A stretch of 26,122 nucleotides of DNA from Paulinella micropora (Eukaryota > Cercozoa > Imbricatea > Euglyphida), in assembly GCA_009731375.1 (NCBI GenBank), contig BJOX01000338.1, forward strand, positions 71,777-97,898, given 5' to 3'. The notes below the pieces were generated by a model. The model had not been told where the DNA came from. It worked only from the letters and a program-made list of their open reading frames with translations, and did not search any database. The translations under genes and the position numbers were made by a program. This document shows, one piece after another, positions 9,534 through 17,771 of this stretch (the stretch's first letter is position 1; each line of letters starts with the position of its first letter).

Positions 9534-10952
9534 TTGACTGACTCCCAGAAGAAAAAGCAGGCGCTGCAGGCAGCCCTAGCTAAAATCAGGATTAGGGGAG
9601 GGGGCCTTAAGCTCTATGCTATCACTGCCAATGAGGCTGACACAGAGAAGACCCGCATGACTAAGTTCAATGAGATGGACAGATGCTTCCAGCAAAACCA
9701 GTGTGAGGTGGAGCAGGAGTATGAAGTCCTAGAACATCTCTGTGATCGATCCCTCCTTGGAGCTGGTTTTGATCGTATAACTTACGAGAAGTACAGAGGA
9801 GAGGAGGAGCTAGCAAGGAAAGGTGGACATGCAGAGATGAGTTGTACTCTGGCCATTGCTGCCCTCATTCGATACTTTAAGGCAAGTGGATACCAACACT
9901 TGTGCACGGGCACATTGATTGGGTTTGAGATTTTCAACTTAGTATCGGAGCAGTTGCAGTCTGTCACTCAGCTTGCATCTGTCTTAACAAATGTGGGCAC
10001 CCAGTACACTCTCTTTTATAACCACAAAGCCATACTCCTATATTTCCTCAGTGCTTTGCACGTCTACAACAAAAATAAGCTCACACTGCTCATGCAAGAC
10101 TGCAAAACCTTCGACAAGGTAAAGCACTTGAACTTTTTGGAGATGAGCGTCTTTGAGGCCACGACTAAGGCCGTGAGCCCAAAAATGTTGTGGACCGAAG
10201 TAATGACCGCTTGTCAGAGGCTCGACAGCCAGACAGCATCCTTGATCGGTTCTGCATCGGCTTCTGCTCAACCGCAAGCCGCACATACGCAACGATCTCT
10301 AGGAAAGCGACCAAGAGAGAACAGTCGTGAAGCTAACACACCTTGTATTCGTTGGTGGGCACGGGCACAATGCTTCAAACACACAAATAAGAAATGCCCG
10401 TACAACCACGATGTCGAGGACACCCGCATCCGAAACACACTCCTCAAGAACGTACGGTCGGACGAAACCAACACCGTCGCCGTTCTGCGCCGACTGCGCA
10501 AGGATCAGGGGTGGAAATTACAGGATGTCGCGGACCATGACCACGAACTAGCTGACGCGATCAATTCTCTTTTCGCTAGAGATGATCAGAAGACGGCAGC
10601 CATAGAAGCCGCAAGTAGAGGAAGAGGTGGAACACGAGGAAGAGGAGGAGGGAGAGGAATCAATCGAGGAGGAGGAGCCCCTTTCGCACGAGGCACATAC
10701 ACTCGCGGGGGGGAGAGAGGATTTGTGAGAAGAGGAGGAGGAAGAGGTGTATTTCAAGGTAGAGGAGGAGGAAGATGGGTTGGCCGAGGTGGATACGGCA
10801 GCGCAGAGCGCCCGTACCACAGAGATGGGGGCTGGGCAGACGGCCCGAGCTCAAGCTCGAGTTCCTCAGCACCACAGGCCTATGCGACATCAGGCGCAAC
10901 CACTACCGACACTGATGCCGACTCAGGTAACAGATTTGAGGTAGTCCAATGA
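9534..10952 (+). CDS. ORF2, CCCH zinc finger and RGG-tail protein in Gag position
   Basis: Numbered from codon 9534 this frame has 472 codons, but that codon is TTG and the frame is open from 9465. The first in-frame AUG is at 9657 (residue 42). Residues about 45-240 are mostly helical. A CCCH finger follows: C271-x8-C280-x7-C288-x3-H292 (ending KKCPYNH). The tail from about residue 360 is rich in RGG/GRGG, then a Ser run and an acidic end. CCCH fingers and RGG tails commonly bind RNA, so a nucleocapsid-like role is inferred; a standard Ty3 Gag would use a CCHC knuckle. Expression probably needs -1 frameshifting from ORF1 in 9465-9528, re-initiation, or splicing. I see no canonical slippery heptamer. 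Its TGA (10950) overlaps an ATG at 10949. Confidence 0.8.
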   Translation: MTDSQKKKQALQAALAKIRIRGGGLKLYAITANEADTEKTRMTKFNEMDRCFQQNQCEVEQEYEVLEHLCDRSLLGAGFDRITYEKYRGEEELARKGGHAEMSCTLAIAALIRYFKASGYQHLCTGTLIGFEIFNLVSEQLQSVTQLASVLTNVGTQYTLFYNHKAILLYFLSALHVYNKNKLTLLMQDCKTFDKVKHLNFLEMSVFEATTKAVSPKMLWTEVMTACQRLDSQTASLIGSASASAQPQAAHTQRSLGKRPRENSREANTPCIRWWARAQCFKHTNKKCPYNHDVEDTRIRNTLLKNVRSDETNTVAVLRRLRKDQGWKLQDVADHDHELADAINSLFARDDQKTAAIEAASRGRGGTRGRGGGRGINRGGGAPFARGTYTRGGERGFVRRGGGRGVFQGRGGGRWVGRGGYGSAERPYHRDGGWADGPSSSSSSSAPQAYATSGATTTDTDADSGNRFEVVQ

Positions 10953-11185
10953 CTAGAGAAGGAGGGAGAAAGCAGAACAACAAACATTGCACGATACACC
11001 GTTGTGAACCAAGGGTACCAGTGCGTCTAAGAGCCCACAGCAGGCCACAGACCAACTCAAAGGTAGTACAATACCAGTACACCCATCACGACAGCAAACA
11101 GTGCATGCTGCTAATAGGCAGGCGAGTAAAGCGCTGGCAAAGAGAAAGCAGGCGGGCCTGTCGCAGCCACAGCCGAAGAAAGTAA
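10949..11185 (+). CDS. Small basic ORF opened by an ATGA overlap
   Basis: 78 codons from ATG 10949, which overlaps the ORF2 stop as ATGA. The product is rich in Arg, Lys, His and Gln with several Cys, and matches nothing I know. Its 3' part (11008-11185) overlaps the open pol frame, which is -1 relative to it. It could be a bridge that delivers ribosomes into pol by re-initiation plus a -1 shift. The amino-acid content is not strongly protein-like, so it could also be a chance frame. Confidence 0.3.
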   Translation: MTREGGRKQNNKHCTIHRCEPRVPVRLRAHSRPQTNSKVVQYQYTHHDSKQCMLLIGRRVKRWQRESRRACRSHSRRK

Positions 11186-14100
11186 GAATAGAACCGGCAG
11201 TTAATCTTATCAACTTGCCGAGACAGACAATAGACAAGGAGGATGGAGGACATCAACCTCTCCTCACGGTCTCAAACAGAGAAAGCAAGGACAATCATCC
11301 TTCGCCTGTGAACAATACCCAAAAAGACATTACAAAAACGGCGGAAAGGGAGGAGGAGGCGAACCTCGAGAAAAGGATACAGATTTTAGAACACAAGCTC
11401 CTTGTATTGGCCTTAAAAAGTCACCGGCCAGACGCTTTATGCTATACGAACCTTTTTTGTGAAACATTAAATACCTTTATAAACGTTGGTAATGATACTA
11501 TGGCGAATATTAATATTCTCGGCCGCAAATTTACTACGAAACACCATGCGTGGTTAGAAACTAATATGAAAAAATCATCTGGCACCTTGAAAGGAGTTAG
11601 TAGTCGGACGGATATAACGGGCATCATCACTTTAAATTTTAAATTGAAATCCGGACGAGTATATCGAGTGGACTTTTACGTTGTCCCCGAATACCACGGA
11701 TCTGTTCTTTTGTCGTACGACCAACTGGCGACAATGAACGTAGTGATTGATTGCGCCGCCAAAAGAGTCATATACGGCGTAGAGCCAGGAGAAGAATATA
11801 CTGTCGACTCTCTCCATGCTATTGACTCATACGAGGCCCTACACCTAGGGGTAGCATCGGAAGGGAAACAGGTGGCCATTACACACGCATATGAGGCATA
11901 TATGCCAACGGACGCGGTGTCTAAAGATGGTTCAAACCTGTCAGACAAGAGAGAGGCGGAGGTCTATACGGCTACAGTCTCTACACAATGGGATAAAAAG
12001 TCGATAGACGATCTCATTGAAAAGAGGAAAGAGGAGATTATATGCATGGGAAAAAGGTGCCCATCGTTGGCGAGATTTGAAGAAGGAGCAGGGGCCGATG
12101 TATATATTACCAACGGGTATTGCTTTCACGTAAAGGTGGAAGAGAAGGACAGACAGGAGTTTATACCGAGGAGAAGGGGACGACTCCCTGATATCCCGGC
12201 AGAAGATATTAAAAGCTTTATTACCGAATTCTGGGGTGACGAGCCTACGTGGCCGCGCTCACTGACAGAAGTGAAAAAGTGCCTGCGCACTCTTTTTGAA
12301 AATAATAAACCATATACGGTCATACTCCCGTACAATGAGAAGGCGATATGGGCGCAGGAGATACGGGACCGGCTTATTGATCATCCGATACCGGTGCCCT
12401 CACGGAAGCAACACTTAGTGGTGGCTTGTCGTCTCGGGACTCGTGAGCAGAGCAGTGCATACAAGCGGAAGCTCAGAGACCAGGACAAGTTGAAATTGAT
12501 TCCTCAAGCATTCACATGCTTCGATGGTTTCTACACCCGAAAAGCTCCGTTGCAATATGCGAGATTAATAGATATGTTGGTAGGTCTGGCGGAGGACGAC
12601 GAACCAGACACTGCCACATATGAAAAAACGGGAATGGACGATATATCAGAAGAAGAGTTGGGCTTGGAGGAGGACAGAGCACCCCTCAAGCATCACAAGA
12701 GAATGTCAGAGGAGGAGTTTAAGGCGGCGATAGACGAGAAATTGGCAGGAGGAGCAGGTACGGAGAAGGAGAAAGAGGTTTTGAAAGAGAGATTGAAGGC
12801 GAACAAAATGATTTTTGACCCCCCTCAAGCGGGAGGTGTCAAGCCGGAAGACTTCACCGCGGTTATTTGTAAAATACCAGGTGCTGAGCCTTCACCGGCG
12901 CCACGACGGGCAAATCTGAGTATACATGAAGCAAAGATCGCAGAAGAACAAGCACGGCACTTACTCGATGAGGATTTCATTGAGAAATCGACATCTCCAA
13001 TAGTTTCCCAACCGAGACTGGTGCCTAAACCGGGAGGAGAATGGCGCTTAACGGTTAACTATGCCCGCGTCAATAAAATTTTAGAGGAGGAACGAAATCC
13101 ATTACCTACTCTTGAAGAAGGAAGGCGAGTATTGCGGAACGCCAAGCTATACTCAGTCATTGATCTGAAGAATGGCTTCTGGCAAATTCCACTGGATGAA
13201 AAGTCCAGATGGCTGACTGCATTTGTAGTAGGAATGGAGATATATCAGTGGAAAGTACTTCCGATGGGACTCAAACAGGCCCCGGGACTCTTTCAGAAAG
13301 CGATGCAAAGCATGCTGAGTAGCAAATATGATGACCAGACAGAGGGAGGTTTCATGAGGAGAAGAGGACAGAAGGCGGGAGAGTACGCATTTTGTTACAT
13401 CGATGACATTATCGTGTACTCCAATACGATGGAAGAGCACATCGACCATCTAACAGACATTTTCAGGCGTATCAAACTATTTGGCCTGAAATGTAATTTG
13501 AAGAAATGTCAACTCGCAAAGACAAGCGTGACATATTTGGGGTACGAAATCTCTTACAATAGAGTCTCGATATCCAAAGAGAAGAGGGAGGAGATCATGA
13601 GCCGGCAGAGGCCGAAGAATCGCACAGAGCTGCACTCATTTCTTGCGATGGCGCAATATTACAGCCAGTTCATACCCAATTGGGGTGCAACTCGGGCTAA
13701 GTTGGAGAGAATGATCGACTTCGGTGATTTTGAGAAGTGGGATGATGAAGCCTTAGAAGCGTACAACACGCTCAAAGATCTCATCTATAAAGATCCGAAC
13801 GATGGCGGACTCGTGCTGATGATGGTCGACTTTTCGAAGCAATTCGTAGTCGACACAGACGCATCAAAGTTCGCGATCGACGCAGTCTTACAACAGGAAG
13901 ATGATGAGAAAAAGTTGCGCCCGATCATGTTTATAAGTAGAAAGTTGTGCTCGGCGGAGCGAAACTATTGTACGAGACAGAGAGAGGCACTGGCGGTGGT
14001 CTGGGCCCTCAAACAGTTGAGAGAGTATTTATGGGGCGGACCTCAGTTTATAGTAAGGACTGATCACCAGAATTTACTATGGCTGATGAATCATGAACAG

Positions 14101-16731
14101 ACTGGCCGTCTAGCGAGATGGCAGGCATTCTTGTCATGTTTCAATTTTACAATGGTCCATCTACCCGGCAAGCGAAATGTTGTCGCTGACAGCCTCTCCA
14201 GGCTAGAGTTTCACTCAGAAGTGGCAGCTCTCGTATCATCAGCAGAAATGGAGGATCTATCCCCAGACTGCACATACGAAGTGCATCATATCGAGTCGAT
14301 GCAGATGGCGAGAGGGGTCCGATATAACCGATCGGGTCTACGTCATAGCCCGCAAGGTCCGGATCATGGGATATGTTGTACAGCACATGTCCTCGAGGAT
14401 GCTGAGTGGTCCTATGAAGCATATGAGAATATGAAGGCGGAGATAAAACAAGAAGAGATTAAGCAAGAAGCATATGCGGAACCCCCGCAGGAGAACAAGG
14501 AGGAGTTAGACGAAAACCCTGAGAGGATAGGAGTGCAGCTAGAGGATGGGACTATCCACATAGCCTCACCCACTGCATGGAGACAGCAACAGGCTCTCGA
14601 TCCGGAGTTCAAAGAGCTAATACAGCTATACAAGAACCCGAACGAGCTGAAAATGACGAAGGAGATTAAGGAGCAACAGAAGGAGATGGGGTGGAGAGAC
14701 GGTCTCTTGTGGTACAAAGGCCAACACGGGCGCTATGCATCACAACCAGACAAATGGACTCTCTGGGTTCCTGAGAAACTCAGACACATCATTTTTGTCG
14801 CTGCTCATAACTGCCCACTACTGGCGCACCCGGGCCGACAAAGAACGCATATGTTCATTTCGAGACGATTCTGGTGGAAGAAGATGAAGGAGAATATTGA
14901 TGAACAGGTCAATGCATGCATCCCATGCAAGACATTCAAAACACCATTGAAGGCGAATTTTGGCCTGATCGGGACTTTTCCTTTACACTTAGGAATGTTC
15001 GAGTTCTTAAACACCGATCATGTAGGACCTTTCCCGGTCACGACGGAAGGTTACAGATACCTTCTAACGGCCATAGACAGAGCCACCAACTATGTATGGG
15101 TGGTCCCAGTCAAAGATGTTACGGGCGAAACAACAGCCAAGGCGTTGATTGACAGGATCATCTCACAGATTGGGGTGCCGAGAAAAATATGCTCAGATCG
15201 AGGCTCTGACTTTAATAATGAAGTCATCGACAAGCTATCTGCATATTACGGCATGAAATGGCAATATGTCACCGCCTATAACCCCAGAGCGAACGGCAAG
15301 ATAGAGCGGGTGCATAGACCCCTCAAGGCCGCGCTGAAGATGTATTGTATGAAGAAGGAGAACCAAAAGGCATGGGTGGAGGCAGCATGCTCGTTTGCCT
15401 TTGTTATGAATTGCCTACCCTCTACAGCGTTAGGTGGTTCAAAAGGTTCCGTCTCGCCATACCAATTGGTATATGGGCGTGAGCCCGCCATCCCAGCCTC
15501 ACTGCTGCACCCAAAAGATTCATGGGCAGATCAGGATGAGCTGTTTGGGGTGAGACTTCGGGCGAAGATGGAGGCGGAGCAAATAGTACAGGCGCATAGG
15601 GAGGCGGAGCGCAGGAAGACTGATGCTGAAGGTGTCAGGCAGGCACACCTGGATCAAGTCAGATTTCAGGTCGGGGATATTGTACTACTGTATCATCCTC
15701 AGGTTCCTCAGGGAGTCAGCTCGAAGCTGTTCATCCACTGGAAAGGACCATACCAGATCATGGAACAGATGGGGCCTTTGAATTATAAAATCAGGGGCAG
15801 AGGGAAAGTTCAAATAGTCAATGTACGAAGGCTGATTAAGTATGATCCCTTCCTACTTGAAGATGAGTCCGTTGATCAAGCACTCAAACGGATGGAGGCT
15901 GACTTTAAAGAGGTCCCACCAATCCGTCAGGAGGATATCTCGGAACGGGATGCCTACAGGGCACCAATTGCGGAGAAGGAGGAGGCTGAGCTGGAGAACA
16001 AGCGGGCCACCGACCGCAAAAGTGCGGCGGGGACTCAGACCCGCAAAAGGGTGGAGTCGAACGTGCCGGAAGGAAAGTTCACGGAGGCGCAAATAAGGAG
16101 AGCGCAAAATGACCTTATCTACGACCGACCGAGAAAGGCGATAAGGACGGCACGTTCGCAAGGAGTCCATCAAGAGGGGAGCGATGACGGAGATCAAGAC
16201 CCTCGCGCGGGCAATGACACTCTCGTTCACCCTAGTTGGAAAGAAGGAGATGCGATTGGACATATTTCATGGGCCAAAGACGCTTTTGACTTGGTGAGGC
16301 CTGCGGCCAAACATGTAGCCGATGACACGCTCTCAGATTTATATCTCATGAGAGTCATGGCAGTACCTCACAAACGCAATACGCGATCGAATCGAATTTC
16401 GACTGCGGCACAAATAATACAACCAGTCTTACATTTCTGGAGGAGTCTGGATCCAGTGGAAGATCCTAAAGTAAGACAATACCTTCCAGTATATAAAGAC
16501 GCCAAGAAACTTGAGACATGGGATGATACCATATCTCCCACAGATAAAGATCATACCGCGTGGACCATACAAGCACTACCACGAGGGGTGCTGGACATTC
16601 CTTTTGACTTGGCACAAGGCGCAATCCCTCACAAAATTTGGGACGTCCTCGAACAGTCTACCTTAGACTTAACTTTGGTTGGAGGTCCTCCACCAGGTAA
16701 AGGAGTCCGCGCGCGTAAACGGCGTCTATAG
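11008..16731 (+). CDS. pol: Pol polyprotein: protease-like, RT, RNase H, integrase
   Basis: The frame is open from 11008 (stop TGA at 11005). The first AUG is only at 11500, inside the protease, so the start is not a normal AUG. Residues below are numbered from 11101. There is an NLS-like PKKVR (25-29). The retropepsin-like region (about 120-220) has N128-V-G where D-[ST]-G is expected and a later VLLSYDQL motif. A spacer of about 350 residues is unassigned. In the reverse transcriptase, D688 lies in VIDLKNGFWQI and YIDD is at 766-769. RNase H has D920, E962, D988 and D1030. The integrase has H1236, H1243, C1273 and C1276, then D1306, D1366 and E1402 (35 residues between the last two), and GPY at 1549-1551. 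A C-terminal extension of about 290 residues has no chromodomain that I can see. RT copies the RNA, RNase H removes it, and integrase inserts the DNA. Confidence 0.97.
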   Translation, partial: TKGTSASKSPQQATDQLKGSTIPVHPSRQQTVHAANRQASKALAKRKQAGLSQPQPKKVRIEPAVNLINLPRQTIDKEDGGHQPLLTVSNRESKDNHPSPVNNTQKDITKTAEREEEANLEKRIQILEHKLLVLALKSHRPDALCYTNLFCETLNTFINVGNDTMANINILGRKFTTKHHAWLETNMKKSSGTLKGVSSRTDITGIITLNFKLKSGRVYRVDFYVVPEYHGSVLLSYDQLATMNVVIDCAAKRVIYGVEPGEEYTVDSLHAIDSYEALHLGVASEGKQVAITHAYEAYMPTDAVSKDGSNLSDKREAEVYTATVSTQWDKKSIDDLIEKRKEEIICMGKRCPSLARFEEGAGADVYITNGYCFHVKVEEKDRQEFIPRRRGRLPDIPAEDIKSFITEFWGDEPTWPRSLTEVKKCLRTLFENNKPYTVILPYNEKAIWAQEIRDRLIDHPIPVPSRKQHLVVACRLGTREQSSAYKRKLRDQDKLKLIPQAFTCFDGFYTRKAPLQYARLIDMLVGLAEDDEPDTATYEKTGMDDISEEELGLEEDRAPLKHHKRMSEEEFKAAIDEKLAGGAGTEKEKEVLKERLKANKMIFDPPQAGGVKPEDFTAVICKIPGAEPSPAPRRANLSIHEAKIAEEQARHLLDEDFIEKSTSPIVSQPRLVPKPGGEWRLTVNYARVNKILEEERNPLPTLEEGRRVLRNAKLYSVIDLKNGFWQIPLDEKSRWLTAFVVGMEIYQWKVLPMGLKQAPGLFQKAMQSMLSSKYDDQTEGGFMRRRGQKAGEYAFCYIDDIIVYSNTMEEHIDHLTDIFRRIKLFGLKCNLKKCQLAKTSVTYLGYEISYNRVSISKEKREEIMSRQRPKNRTELHSFLAMAQYYSQFIPNWGATRAKLERMIDFGDFEKWDDEALEAYNTLKDLIYKDPNDGGLVLMMVDFSKQFVVDTDASKFAIDAVLQQEDDEKKLRPIMFISRKLCSAERNYCTRQREALAVVWALKQLREYLWGGPQFIVRTDHQNLLWLMNHEQTGRLARWQAFLSCFNFTMVHLPGKRNVVADSLSRLEFHSEVAALVSSAEMEDLSPDCTYEVHHIESMQMARGVRYNRSGLRHSPQGPDHGICCTAHVLEDAEWSYEAYENMKAEIKQEEIKQEAYAEPPQENKEELDENPERIGVQLEDGTIHIASPTAWRQQQALDPEFKELIQLYKNPNELKMTKEIKEQQKEMGWRDGLLWYKGQHGRYASQPDKWTLWVPEKLRHIIFVAAHNCPLLAHPGRQRTHMFISRRFWWKKMKENIDEQVNACIPCKTFKTPLKANFGLIGTFPLHLGMFEFLNTDHVGPFPVTTEGYRYLLTAIDRATNYVWVVPVKDVTGETTAKALIDRIISQIGVPRKICSDRGSDFNNEVIDKLSAYYGMKWQYVTAYNPRANGKIERVHRPLKAALKMYCMKKENQKAWVEAACSFAFVMNCLPSTALGGSKGSVSPYQLVYGREPAIPASLLHPKDSWADQDELFGVRLRAKMEAEQIVQAHREAERRKTDAEGVRQAHLDQVRFQVGDIVLLYHPQVPQGVSSKLFIHWKGPYQIMEQMGPLNYKIRGRGKVQIVNVRRLIKYDPFLLEDESVDQALKRMEADFKEVPPIRQEDISERDAYRAPIAEKEEAELENKRATDRKSAAGTQTRKRVESNVPEGKFTEAQIRRAQNDLIYDRPRKAIRTARSQGVHQEGSDDGDQDPRAGNDTLVHPSWKEGDAIGHISWAKDAFDLVRPAAKHVADDTLSDLYLMRVMAVPHKRNTRSNRISTAAQIIQPVLHFWRSLDPVEDPKVRQYLPVYKDAKKLETWDDTISPTDKDHTAWTIQALPRGVLDIPFDLAQGAIPHKIWDVLEQSTLDLTLVGGPPPGKGVRARKRRL
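11452..11790 (+). other. Retropepsin-like domain with altered catalytic motif
   Basis: The loop reads FINVGND, where Ty3 proteases read hydrophobic-D-[ST]-G. The Asn codon is AAC (11482-11484), one transition from GAC. The second half (DFYVVPEYHGSVLLSYDQL, then VVIDCAAKRVIYG) matches the usual [IV]LLGxDxL...ID pattern, with Ser in place of Gly. The fold call is by motif only. Confidence 0.6.
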
Positions 16732-16877
16732 TAAGTATTTTTTTCTCTAGAAGTATTGTGGACCTGATTGATTGCGAACATAGCATTGATCCAATATCGT
16801 CCCGACAACCTTACTTAGATATTAAAGCTACTACAGCATTCATTCTTCTAGAAATTAACACGACACAGCTGATAAGA

Positions 16878-17030
16878 ATGGGCATTCTATTCTCTTGCTT
16901 CTGCAGAGACAGACGAGACGGCCACGAAACAGCACCGTTACGGGATCGCTATTTGAGTGAGCGATGGTGTTTCCTGGATACGACCCGCATTAGTACCAGA
17001 ATGATGATCATTAAAGGCTCTACAGTCTAA
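16878..17030 (+). CDS. Small ORF with myristoylation-like N-terminus
   Basis: 50 codons from ATG 16878. The start MGILFSCFC fits the N-myristoylation pattern (Gly2, Ser6) followed by two Cys that could be palmitoylated, and then a basic patch (RDRRD). That pattern is typical of small membrane-anchored proteins. The frame is open upstream to about 16758 without an AUG. It lies between pol and the 3' LTR and would need a spliced or internal message. It could be a chance match, since the peptide is short. Confidence 0.3.
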   Translation: MGILFSCFCRDRRDGHETAPLRDRYLSERWCFLDTTRISTRMMIIKGSTV

Positions 17031-17197
17031 TCAAGAACTGATATATTTTAATAACATGAACTGCTACACCGGATTCCATCGATCTCTACTTGTATCGGCA
17101 TATCGCAAGGTTAGGGCGCACTCAACCCAACTTCGGATATAGTCGTCAGACTTGATCACCTGACACTATATTAAATGATACCGATTTATACAAGGGT

Positions 17198-17359
17198 ATG
17201 TCTTCACAAAAAGTAAATGTATTTATGGAAACCGACGACCGGTTATTACATATATATGGAAATGGCGACATTACATTATTACTCAACCATAAAACATTAT
17301 ACTTGGACATACTGCACAAATATCTTATCGACAGAAGAAAGAGGAAGATTTTAATATAG
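17198..17359 (+). CDS. Short ORF of unknown meaning near 3' LTR
   Basis: 53 codons from ATG 17198 to TAG 17357, with a hydrophobic/charged mix ending in a basic DRRKRK stretch. A reading of similar character continues in another frame to about 17430. No family is recognised, and chance is likely. Confidence 0.2.
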   Translation: MSSQKVNVFMETDDRLLHIYGNGDITLLLNHKTLYLDILHKYLIDRRKRKILI

Positions 17360-17537
17360 ATACTGAATGTGCTAGAGTATATATACGATTGGTACCGGGG
17401 CAAGTATCATTGTTGTTTTATAACGGCTAATTCGTGGGTTGATGTATCTTCATACATAACTCTAAACGAATCTTAGTCAGAAAAGAAATCAGTTCAAAGC
17501 GTATTATGTCGGAAACGAAGTTTGGCCATAAAAAATT

Positions 17538-17546
17538 GGGAGGGGG
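17538..17546 (+). promoter_or_regulatory. Polypurine tract
   Basis: GGGAGGGGG lies 3 nt before the 3' LTR, preceded by an A-rich run. This is the normal place for the plus-strand primer. Confidence 0.85.
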
Positions 17547-17549
17547 TAC

Positions 17550-17767
17550 TGTGGACATCACCCCCCGAATTATATGGTAAAAAACTTATTTATAGATTTC
17601 GTCTGGCCGGACACGTCTGAAATGCCAATTTGATCCTGGTCTTTTGGCGGCTTTTTGTCTTTGCGTCACTGAGCTAATATAACGAGACATCATTCTCTTT
17701 TTTGAGGACTGTGTTTGGTTATATTACCGACTTACTCTTCCATTGAGCTATCGTTGGGGATAGTACA
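17550..17767 (+). repeat. 3' LTR
   Basis: 218 bp, same ends as the 5' LTR. Differences from 7488-7702 are TCC versus TAT after GAAT (two substitutions), one T/C substitution, a 2-nt and a 1-nt length change in T-runs. Confidence 0.97.
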
Positions 17768-17771
17768 CACC
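17768..17771. repeat. Target-site duplication, right (CACC)
   Basis: Matches 7484-7487. Confidence 0.8.

Larger units (their letters stand above)
16732..17537 (+). other. Post-pol region of the LTR element
   Basis: About 800 nt between the pol stop and the purine tract, with no large frame and no transmembrane segment. It holds two short AUG frames, at 16878-17030 and 17198-17359. Such a 3' spacer is where some LTR elements carry envelope or accessory genes; nothing envelope-like is visible. Confidence 0.6.
7488..17767 (+). mobile_element. Complete Ty3-like LTR retrotransposon, 10,280 bp
   Basis: The element has direct LTRs (7488-7702 and 17550-17767), TG...CA ends, a CACC target-site duplication and a purine tract before the 3' LTR. 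Its long frames are ORF1 (8332-9528), ORF2 (open from 9465, to 10952) and pol (open from 11008, to 16731). Pol order is protease-like, reverse transcriptase, RNase H, integrase, which is the Ty3/Metaviridae order. The LTRs differ by three substitutions and two short indels, so the insertion is recent. The long frames are free of internal stops, although the protease motif is altered. The Gag region is not a standard Ty3 Gag, and the element is long for the group. No envelope-like protein with transmembrane segments was seen. Confidence 0.95.

Noticed and set aside
17146-17403. 85-codon minus-strand frame near the 3' LTR
   Set aside because: Antisense to the element with an AT-driven Ile/Ser/Tyr composition; no motif.
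16878-17537. Envelope gene after pol
   Set aside because: No signal peptide, transmembrane segment or large frame is visible there.
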